Shown piece after piece: positions 9,187 through 17,172 of a DNA stretch of 64,000 bases. The position numbers and the translations under genes are program-made. How positions within the stretch are numbered: the stretch's first letter is position 1; each line of letters opens with the position of its first letter. The notes below the pieces were generated by a model that was not told where the DNA came from, made no database searches, and saw nothing but the letters and a program-made list of their open reading frames with translations. The stretch comes from Candidatus Roizmanbacteria bacterium (GTDB taxonomy: Bacteria; Patescibacteriota; Microgenomatia; UBA1406; GWC2-37-13). The stretch is taken from contig JACRPE010000021.1 of NCBI GenBank assembly GCA_016214055.1, positions 62,001 through 126,000 of the forward strand. Direction: 5' to 3'.

Positions 9187-10515
9187 TTACGGTATCTTAT
9201 ACTTGACAGCCATCCGTTTTATTTGATTCCGTAATAATGTAAGTTTCTTGTTTTTTTGTAAATCTACCAGAAACTGTTTGACGTACGCCCCCTTTTCGAG
9301 TTTTTCTTTTGGTAATCGGTATGCCTTAACTTCATCTACCACTTTTAAGATCATCTCACCGATGAATTTCATTTCTTTTTCTTTCATCCCCCGAGTGGTT
9401 GAAGCAGGGGTTCCCAATCTGACTCCAGATGGATAGTAAGGGGAAGATAGTTCCTCCGGTACGGTATTTTTATTTAGGGTAAGACCAACCACGTCAAGTG
9501 CCTTTTGGACAAAAACTCCGGCTCCCGGACCCATCGTCGGGGTTAGGTCAACCAATAGGAGATGATTCTCACTCCCTCCTCCGACTAATGTAAGACCTCC
9601 TTTAATCAAGACCTGTGCCAATGCTTGAGAATTTTTAACAATCTGATGTGCATATTTTTTAAACGAGCTTTGAGCCGCTTCATGAAGGGCAACGGCTATT
9701 GCGGCTGTCTGATTATCATGAGGACCTCCCTGAAGACCGGGGAAGATCGCTTTGTCAATCTTTGAAGCCAGATCGGCGTCTTTCTTTATCCCTTTGTCAG
9801 TGACCATAATCATGGCCCCCCGTGGACCGCGGAGTGTTTTATGGGTGGTAGTTGTAACTATGTGAACATGGGGAACGGGTGAAGGATGTGCACCTCCTAC
9901 GATGAGACCGGCAACATGAGCAATATCTGCGGCAAGATACGCACCCACCTCATCGGCAATTTCTGCAAACCGATCGTAATGAAACTTTAACGGATAAGCC
10001 GTTGCACCAACCCATATTAATTTTGGTTTGCACTCAAGTGCCAATCTGCGGATTTCTTTGTAATCAAAAAGGTCTTCGCTTTTGCCCGACGAATTCTTTT
10101 TTAAGCCATATTGCACCGTTTTATAAAAGATACCCGTTGCAGACACGGTGTGTCCATGGGTTAAATGCCCTCCGGCTATGAGTGCCTGACCCATCACCGT
10201 ATCTCCCGGTTTACAGGTTGCAAGATAGACTGCAAAATTGGCGGGTGATCCTGAATAAGGCTGAACATTGGCAAAGGGGACTTTAAACAATTTTTTTGCT
10301 CGTTCCTGGGCGAGGATTTCAACTTCATCCGCATTTTCATTCCCTCCGTAATATCTTTTTTTCGGGTACCCTTCAGAGTATTTATTGACCAGATATGACG
10401 AAAGAACGCTTCTCACCTCGGTTGATGCATAGTTTTCAGAAGGGATGAGCTCAATACCTTCCTTTTGTCTTTTGATTTCCTTTTTTATAAGAGTCGAGAT
10501 TAGTTTATCTTTCAT
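9187..10515 (-). CDS. glyA: Serine hydroxymethyltransferase
   Basis: This PLP enzyme interconverts serine and glycine while charging tetrahydrofolate with a one-carbon unit. The full-length protein of 442 residues begins with the typical IELIPSENYAS. It has the SGSPAN loop and DIAHVAGLIVGG, and the PLP lysine in TTTTHKTLRGPRG. C-terminal motifs such as LGTPASTTRGM are also intact. It stands alone between two plus-strand glycan blocks, so it is a metabolic housekeeping gene there by chance of order. Confidence 0.96.
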   Translation of the reverse strand: MKDKLISTLIKKEIKRQKEGIELIPSENYASTEVRSVLSSYLVNKYSEGYPKKRYYGGNENADEVEILAQERAKKLFKVPFANVQPYSGSPANFAVYLATCKPGDTVMGQALIAGGHLTHGHTVSATGIFYKTVQYGLKKNSSGKSEDLFDYKEIRRLALECKPKLIWVGATAYPLKFHYDRFAEIADEVGAYLAADIAHVAGLIVGGAHPSPVPHVHIVTTTTHKTLRGPRGAMIMVTDKGIKKDADLASKIDKAIFPGLQGGPHDNQTAAIAVALHEAAQSSFKKYAHQIVKNSQALAQVLIKGGLTLVGGGSENHLLLVDLTPTMGPGAGVFVQKALDVVGLTLNKNTVPEELSSPYYPSGVRLGTPASTTRGMKEKEMKFIGEMILKVVDEVKAYRLPKEKLEKGAYVKQFLVDLQKNKKLTLLRNQIKRMAVKYKIP

Positions 10516-10596
10516 GCGTTATAAATGAAAATAATAATATCACCATCATATTAAACATATTTTTGTATTGCAACTGAAAATGGCTCATAAATCGGG

Positions 10597-10602
10597 TATA
10601 AT
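10597..10602 (+). promoter_or_regulatory. -10 box upstream of the small membrane protein gene, leaderless type
   Basis: TATAAT ends 7 nt before ATG at 10610, with CTGAAA 17 nt upstream as a weak -35. This sets the start of the small ORF at 10610 rather than at the TTG listed at 10568. Confidence 0.55.
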
Positions 10603-10609
10603 GAGGACT

Positions 10610-10915
10610 ATGTTATATGCCCTTCTCGGAAGTAACGCCATCATGATTCTTTCCTTCATACTGCGCTACAAAACATTCCCCCCTCAAATACCACTTTTCT
10701 ATACCCATTCAATTGGTGAGGACCAGTTGGGCGAGTGGTGGATGATTTTTCTATTGCCTTTACTGTTGAATGCGTTTGTATTGATAAATCGTTTTATCTA
10801 TCGAAAATTTTTTCTCAGCAATACATTTGTTGCGCAGATGATATATTATCTCAATCTCTTTTTCATGATTTCCTTCACCCTCATATTTATAAAAATTGTC
10901 CTGTTGGTCAGTTGA
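10610..10915 (+). CDS. Small membrane protein of unknown function
   Basis: The product has 101 residues from ATG 10610. It shows three hydrophobic stretches: MLYALLGSNAIMILSFIL, WWMIFLLPLLLNAFVLIN and MIYYLNLFFMISFTLIF. A loop after the first helix reads FPPQIPLFYTHS, which recalls DUF1648-type proteins (PxxIPxHW) but is not close enough to assign. It lies one base before the WecA/MraY-like gene and is probably co-transcribed with it. I cannot give it a function. Confidence 0.65.
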   Translation: MLYALLGSNAIMILSFILRYKTFPPQIPLFYTHSIGEDQLGEWWMIFLLPLLLNAFVLINRFIYRKFFLSNTFVAQMIYYLNLFFMISFTLIFIKIVLLVS

Positions 10916-10916
10916 T

Positions 10917-11975
10917 ATGGATAGTATTCTTGCCCTTCTGTTTGCGGTACTTGTGTCATATGCGGTCACGCCATATGTGATTGCCTGGGCGGTAAAACAT
11001 AATCTGGTCACCGACCGTGCCAAACGCACTCATCCAGCCCATACTCACAAGGGGATCATCCCTCGCGGAGGGGGAATTGCCATATTCGTAGCTATTCTTC
11101 TCGTCACCGTCCTTTTTCTTCCCTTAAACAAGATTATGGTCGGCATTCTGATATCCAGCTTCCTGCTTCTCATTGTGGGTTTATTGGATGACCGTTATGA
11201 TCTCTCGCCCTATCTCCGTTTTGGGGCAAATATTTTGATATCAGCGATCGTCATCGGCTTTGGATTGGGTATTCCTTTTGTATCAAGTCCCTTTGGGGGC
11301 GTTTTGCGCCTTGATCAATGGCGGATTGTCTTTGATTTTTTCGGAAAACACTCCATTCTCGTATTTGCAGACATTGCCGCCATAATTTGGCTGACATGGA
11401 CCACAAATATGATTAATTGGAGTAAGGGGGTGGACGGCCAGCTTCCGGGTTTTGTGGGGATAGCTGCTCTATTTTTGGGAATTTTGGCAAACCGTTTTGT
11501 AGGTCATGATGTATCTGCTCAAACGGTCATGACTTTTGCTTTTATTGTAGGCGGAGCATTTATCGGGTTTCTTCCTTACAACTTTTTCCCTCAAAAGATT
11601 ATGCCGGGATATGGAGGAGGCGCACTGGCCGGATTTTTACTGGGCGTACTATCCATATTATCTTTCGGTAAATTCGGTACTGCATTTCTCATCCTGGCAA
11701 TTCCCATGCTTGACGCGGCATACACCATAATCCGTCGCATAAAAAATAAAAAGTCACCATTTAAGGCGGATTGGGGACACCTGCATCATAAACTTCTTGA
11801 CATAGGTTGGGGAAAAAGGCGGATTGCCGTATTCTATTGGTTTATTACCTTTATTCTCGGGCTTTCCAGTCTCTTCCTTGAGGGGATTGAGAAACTTATC
11901 GTTTTTCTCATGATTGCCGTTGTTCTTTTTGCCTTCATCATGATTATTGAACGCATGAAAAAAGATTCTCTATGA
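10917..11975 (+). CDS. WecA/MraY-family polyprenyl-phosphate phosphoglycosyltransferase with an altered catalytic loop
   Basis: Enzymes of this family link a sugar-1-phosphate to undecaprenyl phosphate and start cell-wall or surface-glycan synthesis. The protein has 352 residues and about ten membrane helices. Visible motifs are GIIPRGGGIAIF, GLLDDRYDL (the DD pair), NMINWSKGVDG (matching NXXNXXDG) and GHLHHKL, a WecA-type HXHH. The loop that is usually MGDSGS reads MPGYGGG here, so an aspartate held to be important is missing. The start at ATG 10917 follows the previous stop by one base. It overlaps miaB by ATGA. Confidence 0.8.
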   Translation: MDSILALLFAVLVSYAVTPYVIAWAVKHNLVTDRAKRTHPAHTHKGIIPRGGGIAIFVAILLVTVLFLPLNKIMVGILISSFLLLIVGLLDDRYDLSPYLRFGANILISAIVIGFGLGIPFVSSPFGGVLRLDQWRIVFDFFGKHSILVFADIAAIIWLTWTTNMINWSKGVDGQLPGFVGIAALFLGILANRFVGHDVSAQTVMTFAFIVGGAFIGFLPYNFFPQKIMPGYGGGALAGFLLGVLSILSFGKFGTAFLILAIPMLDAAYTIIRRIKNKKSPFKADWGHLHHKLLDIGWGKRRIAVFYWFITFILGLSSLFLEGIEKLIVFLMIAVVLFAFIMIIERMKKDSL

Positions 11976-13093
11976 AATATTTTATCCATACGTTTGGTTG
12001 TCAACAAAATGTTGCGGACTCGGAACGTATTGCCACCTCCTATGAAAACCGGGGAATAAAACCGGCTAAGGATTTCGAAGAGACAAATTATGCAATCATC
12101 AATACCTGCATGATCCGTCATGCACCCGAAAATCGGGTGCGGGGTCTCGTGCAAAATCTGGCAAAAATCAAGCAAAAAAAAATAGCCAAAAAACAAGTGT
12201 ACAAAATTATTGTCACCGGTTGTATGACCGGTATGGCGACGAGGGACGCGACCGGGAAATACCTGAAAAAACTCCGTGATGAGATGCCGGAGGTTGATGA
12301 GTTTATGCCGATTGAAGAGGTGGGTTTTGACCACCCTCCGGTGCGGACAGACAAGCTCCATGCATGGCTCCCCATATCAAACGGGTGCAACAATTTTTGT
12401 TCATTTTGCGTCGTGCCGTTTACCCGGGGGCGTGAAGTAAGCCGCCCTTATGAGGATATTATAAATGAATGTAAGGAACTCATTGCAAAAGGCTACAAGT
12501 CGGTAATTCTTTTAGGGCAAAACGTCAATTCATACGGTTCGGATCTCGTACAAAATTCAAAAATTAAACCTGTAATGGTAAAACATTTGGGAAAATATCG
12601 TATCCCCACCTTATTCCCCCATTTGCTGGGTGAAGTTGCAAAGCTCGGCTTTGAACATATAGATTTTATGTCCTCAAACCCGTGGGACTTCTCTAAGGAA
12701 CTAATTGAAGTAATTGCAAAAAATAAAAATATTACCCGGACCATTCATCTCCCCATCCAGTCGGGTGACAGTAACGTGTTGAAACGAATGAATCGGTGGT
12801 ACACACGAGAAGAATACCTGAAGCTGGTTTCGAATTTGAAATTTGAAATTAGAAATTTGAAATTGACCACCGATATAATTGTTGGATTTTGTGGAGAGAC
12901 GGACGAAGAATTTGAAAACACCGTAAAGCTATGCAAAGAGGTTGATTTTGATAAGGCGTATGTTTCGATTTACTCAAAACGCCCCTTTACCCAAGCAACA
13001 AAAAGCATGAAAGACGATGTTCCATACGCAGTAAAAAAAGCACGTTGGCAGATACTTGAAGATCTCATCTTCCGCTCCAAGGCAGGAAAATAA
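11972..13093 (+). CDS. miaB: MiaB-type tRNA methylthiotransferase lacking the TRAM domain
   Basis: This radical-SAM enzyme adds a methylthio group to modified A37 of tRNA. The N-terminal domain carries the three cluster cysteines (FGCQQN, NTCMIR, VTGCMTG), and the radical-SAM motif is CNNFCSFC. GEVAKLGFEHIDFMSSNPW and TDIIVGFCGETDEEF follow. The protein stops at 373 residues directly after the radical-SAM domain. Family members run to about 440 with a C-terminal TRAM RNA-binding domain. Only 17 nt separate it from rfbB, so no TRAM can be hidden by a frameshift. A 32-bp AATTTGA repeat encodes about residues 288-298. Its presence inside a glycan operon is unexplained. Confidence 0.88.
   Translation: MKYFIHTFGCQQNVADSERIATSYENRGIKPAKDFEETNYAIINTCMIRHAPENRVRGLVQNLAKIKQKKIAKKQVYKIIVTGCMTGMATRDATGKYLKKLRDEMPEVDEFMPIEEVGFDHPPVRTDKLHAWLPISNGCNNFCSFCVVPFTRGREVSRPYEDIINECKELIAKGYKSVILLGQNVNSYGSDLVQNSKIKPVMVKHLGKYRIPTLFPHLLGEVAKLGFEHIDFMSSNPWDFSKELIEVIAKNKNITRTIHLPIQSGDSNVLKRMNRWYTREEYLKLVSNLKFEIRNLKLTTDIIVGFCGETDEEFENTVKLCKEVDFDKAYVSIYSKRPFTQATKSMKDDVPYAVKKARWQILEDLIFRSKAGK
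12833..12864 (+). repeat. 32-bp array of the 7-bp unit AATTTGA inside miaB
   Basis: Four and a half copies of AATTTGA occur, with one T-to-A change in the third copy. The element has the same length and, apart from that one base, the same sequence as the array in recJ at 54286-54317, read on the other strand. It encodes NLKFEIRNLK in a helix just before TDIIVGF. Confidence 0.75.
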
Positions 13094-13098
13094 TTTGT

Positions 13099-13104
13099 TA
13101 CAAT
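13099..13104 (+). promoter_or_regulatory. -10 box of rfbB, leaderless type
   Basis: TACAAT ends 6 nt before ATG at 13111. It lies in the 17-nt gap after miaB. A clear -35 was not found. It could let the sugar genes be expressed apart from miaB. Confidence 0.45.
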
Positions 13105-13110
13105 ATACGT

Positions 13111-14082
13111 ATGAAACTATTAGTCACAGGCGGCGCAGGTTTTATCGGTTCAAATTTTATCCTCAACTGGCTTAAAAAATATCCGCAAGACTCCATTTTA
13201 AACTTAGATAAATTGACCTATGCCGGCAACCTTGAAAATTTGAAAGAGGTTGAAAAAAATCCCAACTATGAATTTGTTCAAGGAGATATTTGTAACCCGC
13301 AACTCGTTAACTCATTAACTCGTAACTCGGATATAATTGTCCATTTTGCGGCGGAAACCCATGTGGACCGCTCAATTCAGGATCCTGCACCGTTTATCAA
13401 AACAAATATCGAAGGAACTTATGTCTTACTCGAGGCCGCCCGCAAGAATGGGAATAAGCGTTTTCATCACATATCAACCGATGAAGTTTTTGGAGCTCTC
13501 GAATTAAAATCGAATGCGAAATTCTCAGAAACAACGCCCTATGATCCTCATAGTCCCTACTCTGCGTCAAAGGCGTCATCAGACCATCTGGTGCGCGCAT
13601 ATCATGACACATTTGAACTGCCGATTACTATTTCAAATTGCGCAAATAATTACGGTCCGTATCAATTTCCCGAAAAATTATTCGGGCTTTCCATAACAAA
13701 CATACTTGAAGGAAAGAAAGTTCCTGTGTACGGAGACGGTTTGTATGTGCGTGATTGGTTATATGTTTTAGACCACTGTGAAGCAATAGACCTAATTATT
13801 CAAAAAGGCAAAATCGGAGAAACATACCTCATCGGTGGACTCACCCAGGATATATCAAATATTGAAATTGTGAAAAAAATCGTAAAATTTATGGGTAAAA
13901 CGGAGCAAGATATTGAATATGTCAAAGATCGTCCGGGTCATGATCGAAGGTATGCAATCGATTGGACAAAAATTAACAAGGAGCTTGGTTGGTCTCCAAA
14001 ACATTCGTTTGATGAAGCTCTCCAAGATACCATTAAGTGGTATAAAGAAAATGAAAGTTGGTGGAGGAAATTAAAAATATGA
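13111..14082 (+). CDS. rfbB: dTDP-glucose 4,6-dehydratase
   Basis: This is the second enzyme of the dTDP-rhamnose pathway. It is a short-chain dehydrogenase of 323 residues with the NAD loop TGGAGFIG, the FAAETHVDRS block, STDEVFG (substrate and catalytic acids) and the YSASKA catalytic Tyr-Lys pair. ISNCANNYGPYQFPEK and VYGDGLYVRDWLYV are family signatures. It is followed by rfbD with overlapping start and stop. The rfbA and rfbC partners are not in the window. An 8-bp repeat array lies inside it at 13301-13329. Confidence 0.93.
   Translation: MKLLVTGGAGFIGSNFILNWLKKYPQDSILNLDKLTYAGNLENLKEVEKNPNYEFVQGDICNPQLVNSLTRNSDIIVHFAAETHVDRSIQDPAPFIKTNIEGTYVLLEAARKNGNKRFHHISTDEVFGALELKSNAKFSETTPYDPHSPYSASKASSDHLVRAYHDTFELPITISNCANNYGPYQFPEKLFGLSITNILEGKKVPVYGDGLYVRDWLYVLDHCEAIDLIIQKGKIGETYLIGGLTQDISNIEIVKKIVKFMGKTEQDIEYVKDRPGHDRRYAIDWTKINKELGWSPKHSFDEALQDTIKWYKENESWWRKLKI
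13301..13329 (+). repeat. Short array of TTAACTCR units inside rfbB
   Basis: AACTCG, TTAACTCA, TTAACTCG and TAACTCG occur in a row. They encode the QLVNSLTRNS stretch between GDIC and IIVHFAAE. The protein length is not clearly increased relative to what I recall of the family, so it may replace rather than extend native sequence. Confidence 0.45.
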
Positions 14083-14909
14083 TGAAAATTGCTTTAACCG
14101 GTGCAAGTGGTCTGGTTGGTTCACGAATAGTTGAGTTATTGGGTAATGATTTTGATTTTATCTCGCTTTCTCAAAATGACATGGATATAACGGATAAAGA
14201 ATCGGTCGTAAAGAAAATAATGAATACCGATTTTGATATTTTTCTTCACCTGGCCGGATATACTAATGTTGACGGGGCAGAGAAAGAAAAAGAAGTTGCC
14301 CTTAAGATAAACAGGGATGGAACAAAAAATGTATTTGATGCGGTTCGTCAAAGAGGAAAAAAGTTTATATATATTTCGACTGACTTTGTCTTTGACGGAA
14401 AAAATCCCCCTTATTTCGAAGACTCAAGTCCGAATCCAATTTCCAGTTACGGGATTTCAAAATATGAAGGTGAAAAGGTATTGGATGAAGGTGCTATGAT
14501 AGTCCGAATTTCCTATCCCTACCGTAAGTCGTTTGAACTAAAAAAAGATTTCGTCCGGACAATCCGCTCATTACTTGAGCAACATAAACCTCTCACTATG
14601 GTAACCGACTCACTCATGACGCCGACGCTTATAGACGATATCGCCTATGCATTAAAATATTTATTTATGAATTTCTCAGGCGGCGCATATCATATCAATG
14701 GGGCAGACAGCCTTTCGCCCTATGATGCAGGTAAATTGATTGCAAAAATGTATGGGTTTGACCAATCTTTGATTACTCCCACAACATATGAGAAGTACTT
14801 TCAAGGAAAGGCATTTCGTTCGCAGTACAGTGACATGAAAAGTAAAAAAAATAATTTTTATAAGATGAAGTCGTTTAAAGAAGGATTACAATTTATATTA
14901 AAAGATTAG
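14079..14909 (+). CDS. rfbD: dTDP-4-dehydrorhamnose reductase-like NAD(P)-dependent enzyme
   Basis: The enzyme reduces dTDP-4-keto-rhamnose in the last step to dTDP-rhamnose. The protein has 276 residues with TGASGLVGS at the N-terminus, HLAGYTNVDGAEKE, ISTDFVFDG and the YGISKYEGE catalytic Tyr-Lys. The start is ATG 14079 (or the adjacent ATG 14082), which overlaps the rfbB stop and has GGAGG about 11 nt upstream. The TTG at 14058 in the ORF track is less likely. The nearby rfbB supports the assignment. RmlD-like proteins of this type vary in substrate, so the exact reaction is inferred. Confidence 0.82.
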   Translation: MMKIALTGASGLVGSRIVELLGNDFDFISLSQNDMDITDKESVVKKIMNTDFDIFLHLAGYTNVDGAEKEKEVALKINRDGTKNVFDAVRQRGKKFIYISTDFVFDGKNPPYFEDSSPNPISSYGISKYEGEKVLDEGAMIVRISYPYRKSFELKKDFVRTIRSLLEQHKPLTMVTDSLMTPTLIDDIAYALKYLFMNFSGGAYHINGADSLSPYDAGKLIAKMYGFDQSLITPTTYEKYFQGKAFRSQYSDMKSKKNNFYKMKSFKEGLQFILKD

Positions 14910-14910
14910 T

Positions 14911-16209
14911 ATGACTATTACTATTGTCGGTCATGGATATGTGGGACTTGTTTCGGCTTGTTGTTTTGCGGATTTTGGAAATGATGTGTATGTCATCGGG
15001 CATACCGATGAAAAACTGAAGCTCCTGAGAAGTGGTGACCCCATCATATATGAACCCGGGTTGAAAGAACTGCTTGAAAAAAATAATAAAGCAGGACGAC
15101 TCCACTTTATAAAGGAGTATGAAAAAGCCGTATCACAATCTGACATAGTATTTATAACGGTAGGAACCCCCCCCAAGGAAAATGGCGAGGCAGACCTTTC
15201 AACTGTTTTTCATGTGGCGGGACTTATTGCCCCTCATCTCAAAAAAGGATTTACTGTGGTATCATGCAAAAGCACGGTGCCGGTCGGAACGAATAAAGAA
15301 ATAGAAAAAATACTTCAGAAACTGAAACCGAAACATGCAGATATTGCGGTTGCCTCATGTCCGGAGTTTTTACGGGAAGGATCTGCGCTTAATGATACCT
15401 TTTTTTCCGACCGAGTCGTCGTCGGGTCCGCGTCTCAAAAAGCCATAGACCTTCTTCTCAAACTGCATGCCTCAGTCCCGGGAAAGAAAGTAGTAACCGA
15501 TTTGGCATCAGCAGAGCTTATCAAATATACCTCAAACTCCATGCTTGCGGTCAAAATATCTTTTGCAAATCTTATTTCCTTTTATTGTGAACAGACGGGG
15601 GCTGATGTAGAGATGGTATTGGACGCAGTTGGTCTGGATAAACGGATAGGCCGGGTTTTCATGGATCCGGGAGTCGGATATGGAGGATCATGTTTTCCCA
15701 AAGACGTAAAGGCACTCATAAGTACCGGCAAAAATTTAGGAATTGATACGGGGCTTCTTCAGGCAACTGAGGATATTAATCAGCAGACGCGAGTCAACTT
15801 TCTGAAAAAAGTTCTGAAGACCGTGAAGGGGAAAACCATCGGTATTTGGGGGCTCAGTTTTAAACCCAACACCGACGATATCCGTTTTGCACCGTCACTT
15901 GACATCATAGACGCTCTGTTAAAAAATGGCTTCACCATTAAAGTGTACGATCAGGAAGGTATGGAAAATATACAGAAAAAATATACGGGAAAATTGACGT
16001 ATTGTTCAAACCCTTATGATGTGGTGAAGGGAGTCGACTCACTCGCGATTCTGACTGAATGGAATGAGTTTAAACAGATAGATCTGGATAAGGTCAAAAA
16101 GGCTATGAAGACTCCGCTTATCTTTGATGGTCGAAATATTTATGACCCAGCCGTTATGAAAAAATTAGGTTTTACGTATTACTCAACGGGTAGACAACCG
16201 GTTGTTTAA
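14911..16209 (+). CDS. ugd: UDP-glucose 6-dehydrogenase
   Basis: The enzyme oxidises UDP-glucose to UDP-glucuronate using two NAD. It has 432 residues. The N-terminal Rossmann loop is GHGYVGLVSA. VGTPPKENGEADLS, KSTVPVGTN and CPEFLREGSA follow in the usual order. The catalytic cysteine is in GYGGSCFPKD. IWGLSFKPNTDDIR marks the C-terminal UDP-binding domain. It starts one base after rfbD and feeds the next gene, which decarboxylates UDP-glucuronate. Confidence 0.95.
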   Translation: MTITIVGHGYVGLVSACCFADFGNDVYVIGHTDEKLKLLRSGDPIIYEPGLKELLEKNNKAGRLHFIKEYEKAVSQSDIVFITVGTPPKENGEADLSTVFHVAGLIAPHLKKGFTVVSCKSTVPVGTNKEIEKILQKLKPKHADIAVASCPEFLREGSALNDTFFSDRVVVGSASQKAIDLLLKLHASVPGKKVVTDLASAELIKYTSNSMLAVKISFANLISFYCEQTGADVEMVLDAVGLDKRIGRVFMDPGVGYGGSCFPKDVKALISTGKNLGIDTGLLQATEDINQQTRVNFLKKVLKTVKGKTIGIWGLSFKPNTDDIRFAPSLDIIDALLKNGFTIKVYDQEGMENIQKKYTGKLTYCSNPYDVVKGVDSLAILTEWNEFKQIDLDKVKKAMKTPLIFDGRNIYDPAVMKKLGFTYYSTGRQPVV

Positions 16210-16215
16210 AATTTT

Positions 16216-17172
16216 ATGAAAATACTTATTGCGGGAGGTGCAGGGTTCATCGGATCACATCTGTCAGCTCATTTGTTGAAAGATAACCATGAGATAATCT
16301 GTGTGGATAATTTTTTGACCGGAAGTAAAAAAAATATAGAAAATCTTCTAGATAATAAATTGTTTACTTTTTTGCAACATGACGTCACCAAACCATTACC
16401 CCAAAATATAACCGCAGATGCAGTGTTCCATCTTGCCTCTCCCGCCTCCCCCAATCATCACAGCCGTTTAAGTTATCACGCTCTTCCCGTGGAGACCATG
16501 ATGGTCAATACGTTGGGAACGCTTGAATTGTTGAAGTTTGCTGAAAAGAATAGGGCAAAATTTTTATTTGCATCCACTTCCGAAGTGTACGGCGATCCTC
16601 TTGAACATCCCCAACGGGAGGAATATCGTGGCAATGTGTCGACAACCGGCCCCCGGTCGGTTTATGACGAGGCAAAACGCTTTGGCGAAACGTTGACCGC
16701 TTATTACGGACGAGATAAAGGGGTTGATGTCCATATTGCCCGAATTTTTAATACTTATGGGCCCCATATGTTACCGGAGGACAAGAGGATGATTGTGTCA
16801 TTTATCATTGAAGGTCTTTTGAATAAGCCAATCCCAGTTTTTGGCGATGGTACTCAAACACGTTCACTCTGTTATGTGGATGATATGGTTGAGGGACTCA
16901 TTCGGCTCATGTTTTATCCTGGCACAAAGGGACAGATTATAAATCTGGGAAGTTCTGAGGAACACACCGTCCTCGAATACGCAGAAAAAGTTAAAAAATT
17001 ACTGGGCTCAACAAGCGAAATTGTTTTGACCGAAAAGTTACCCACCGATGATCCAAAGCAACGTCGTGCAGATATCACCAAAGCAAAACAACTTCTGAAA
17101 TGGGAGCCGACTGTATCATTGGATGAAGGGCTTTCGAAATTGATAACCTATTTAAAAGAATTCAAAACATGA
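16216..17172 (+). CDS. uxs: UDP-glucuronate decarboxylase (UDP-xylose synthase)
   Basis: The enzyme converts UDP-glucuronate to UDP-xylose. The protein has 318 residues with GGAGFIGSHL, CVDNFLTGSKKNIENLL and FHLASPASP. STSEVYGDPLEHPQ and the active-site block GPRSVYDEAKRFGE resemble the UXS signature closely. FGDGTQTRSLCYVDDMVEG is also typical. It lies directly behind ugd, which makes its substrate. The two together point to a xylose-containing surface glycan. Other extended SDR epimerases are possible but less likely. Confidence 0.88.
   Translation: MKILIAGGAGFIGSHLSAHLLKDNHEIICVDNFLTGSKKNIENLLDNKLFTFLQHDVTKPLPQNITADAVFHLASPASPNHHSRLSYHALPVETMMVNTLGTLELLKFAEKNRAKFLFASTSEVYGDPLEHPQREEYRGNVSTTGPRSVYDEAKRFGETLTAYYGRDKGVDVHIARIFNTYGPHMLPEDKRMIVSFIIEGLLNKPIPVFGDGTQTRSLCYVDDMVEGLIRLMFYPGTKGQIINLGSSEEHTVLEYAEKVKKLLGSTSEIVLTEKLPTDDPKQRRADITKAKQLLKWEPTVSLDEGLSKLITYLKEFKT

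Noticed and set aside
12833-12864. CRISPR or tandem-repeat array
   Set aside because: The unit is 7 bp with no spacers and lies inside a coding gene. No cas gene is in the window.
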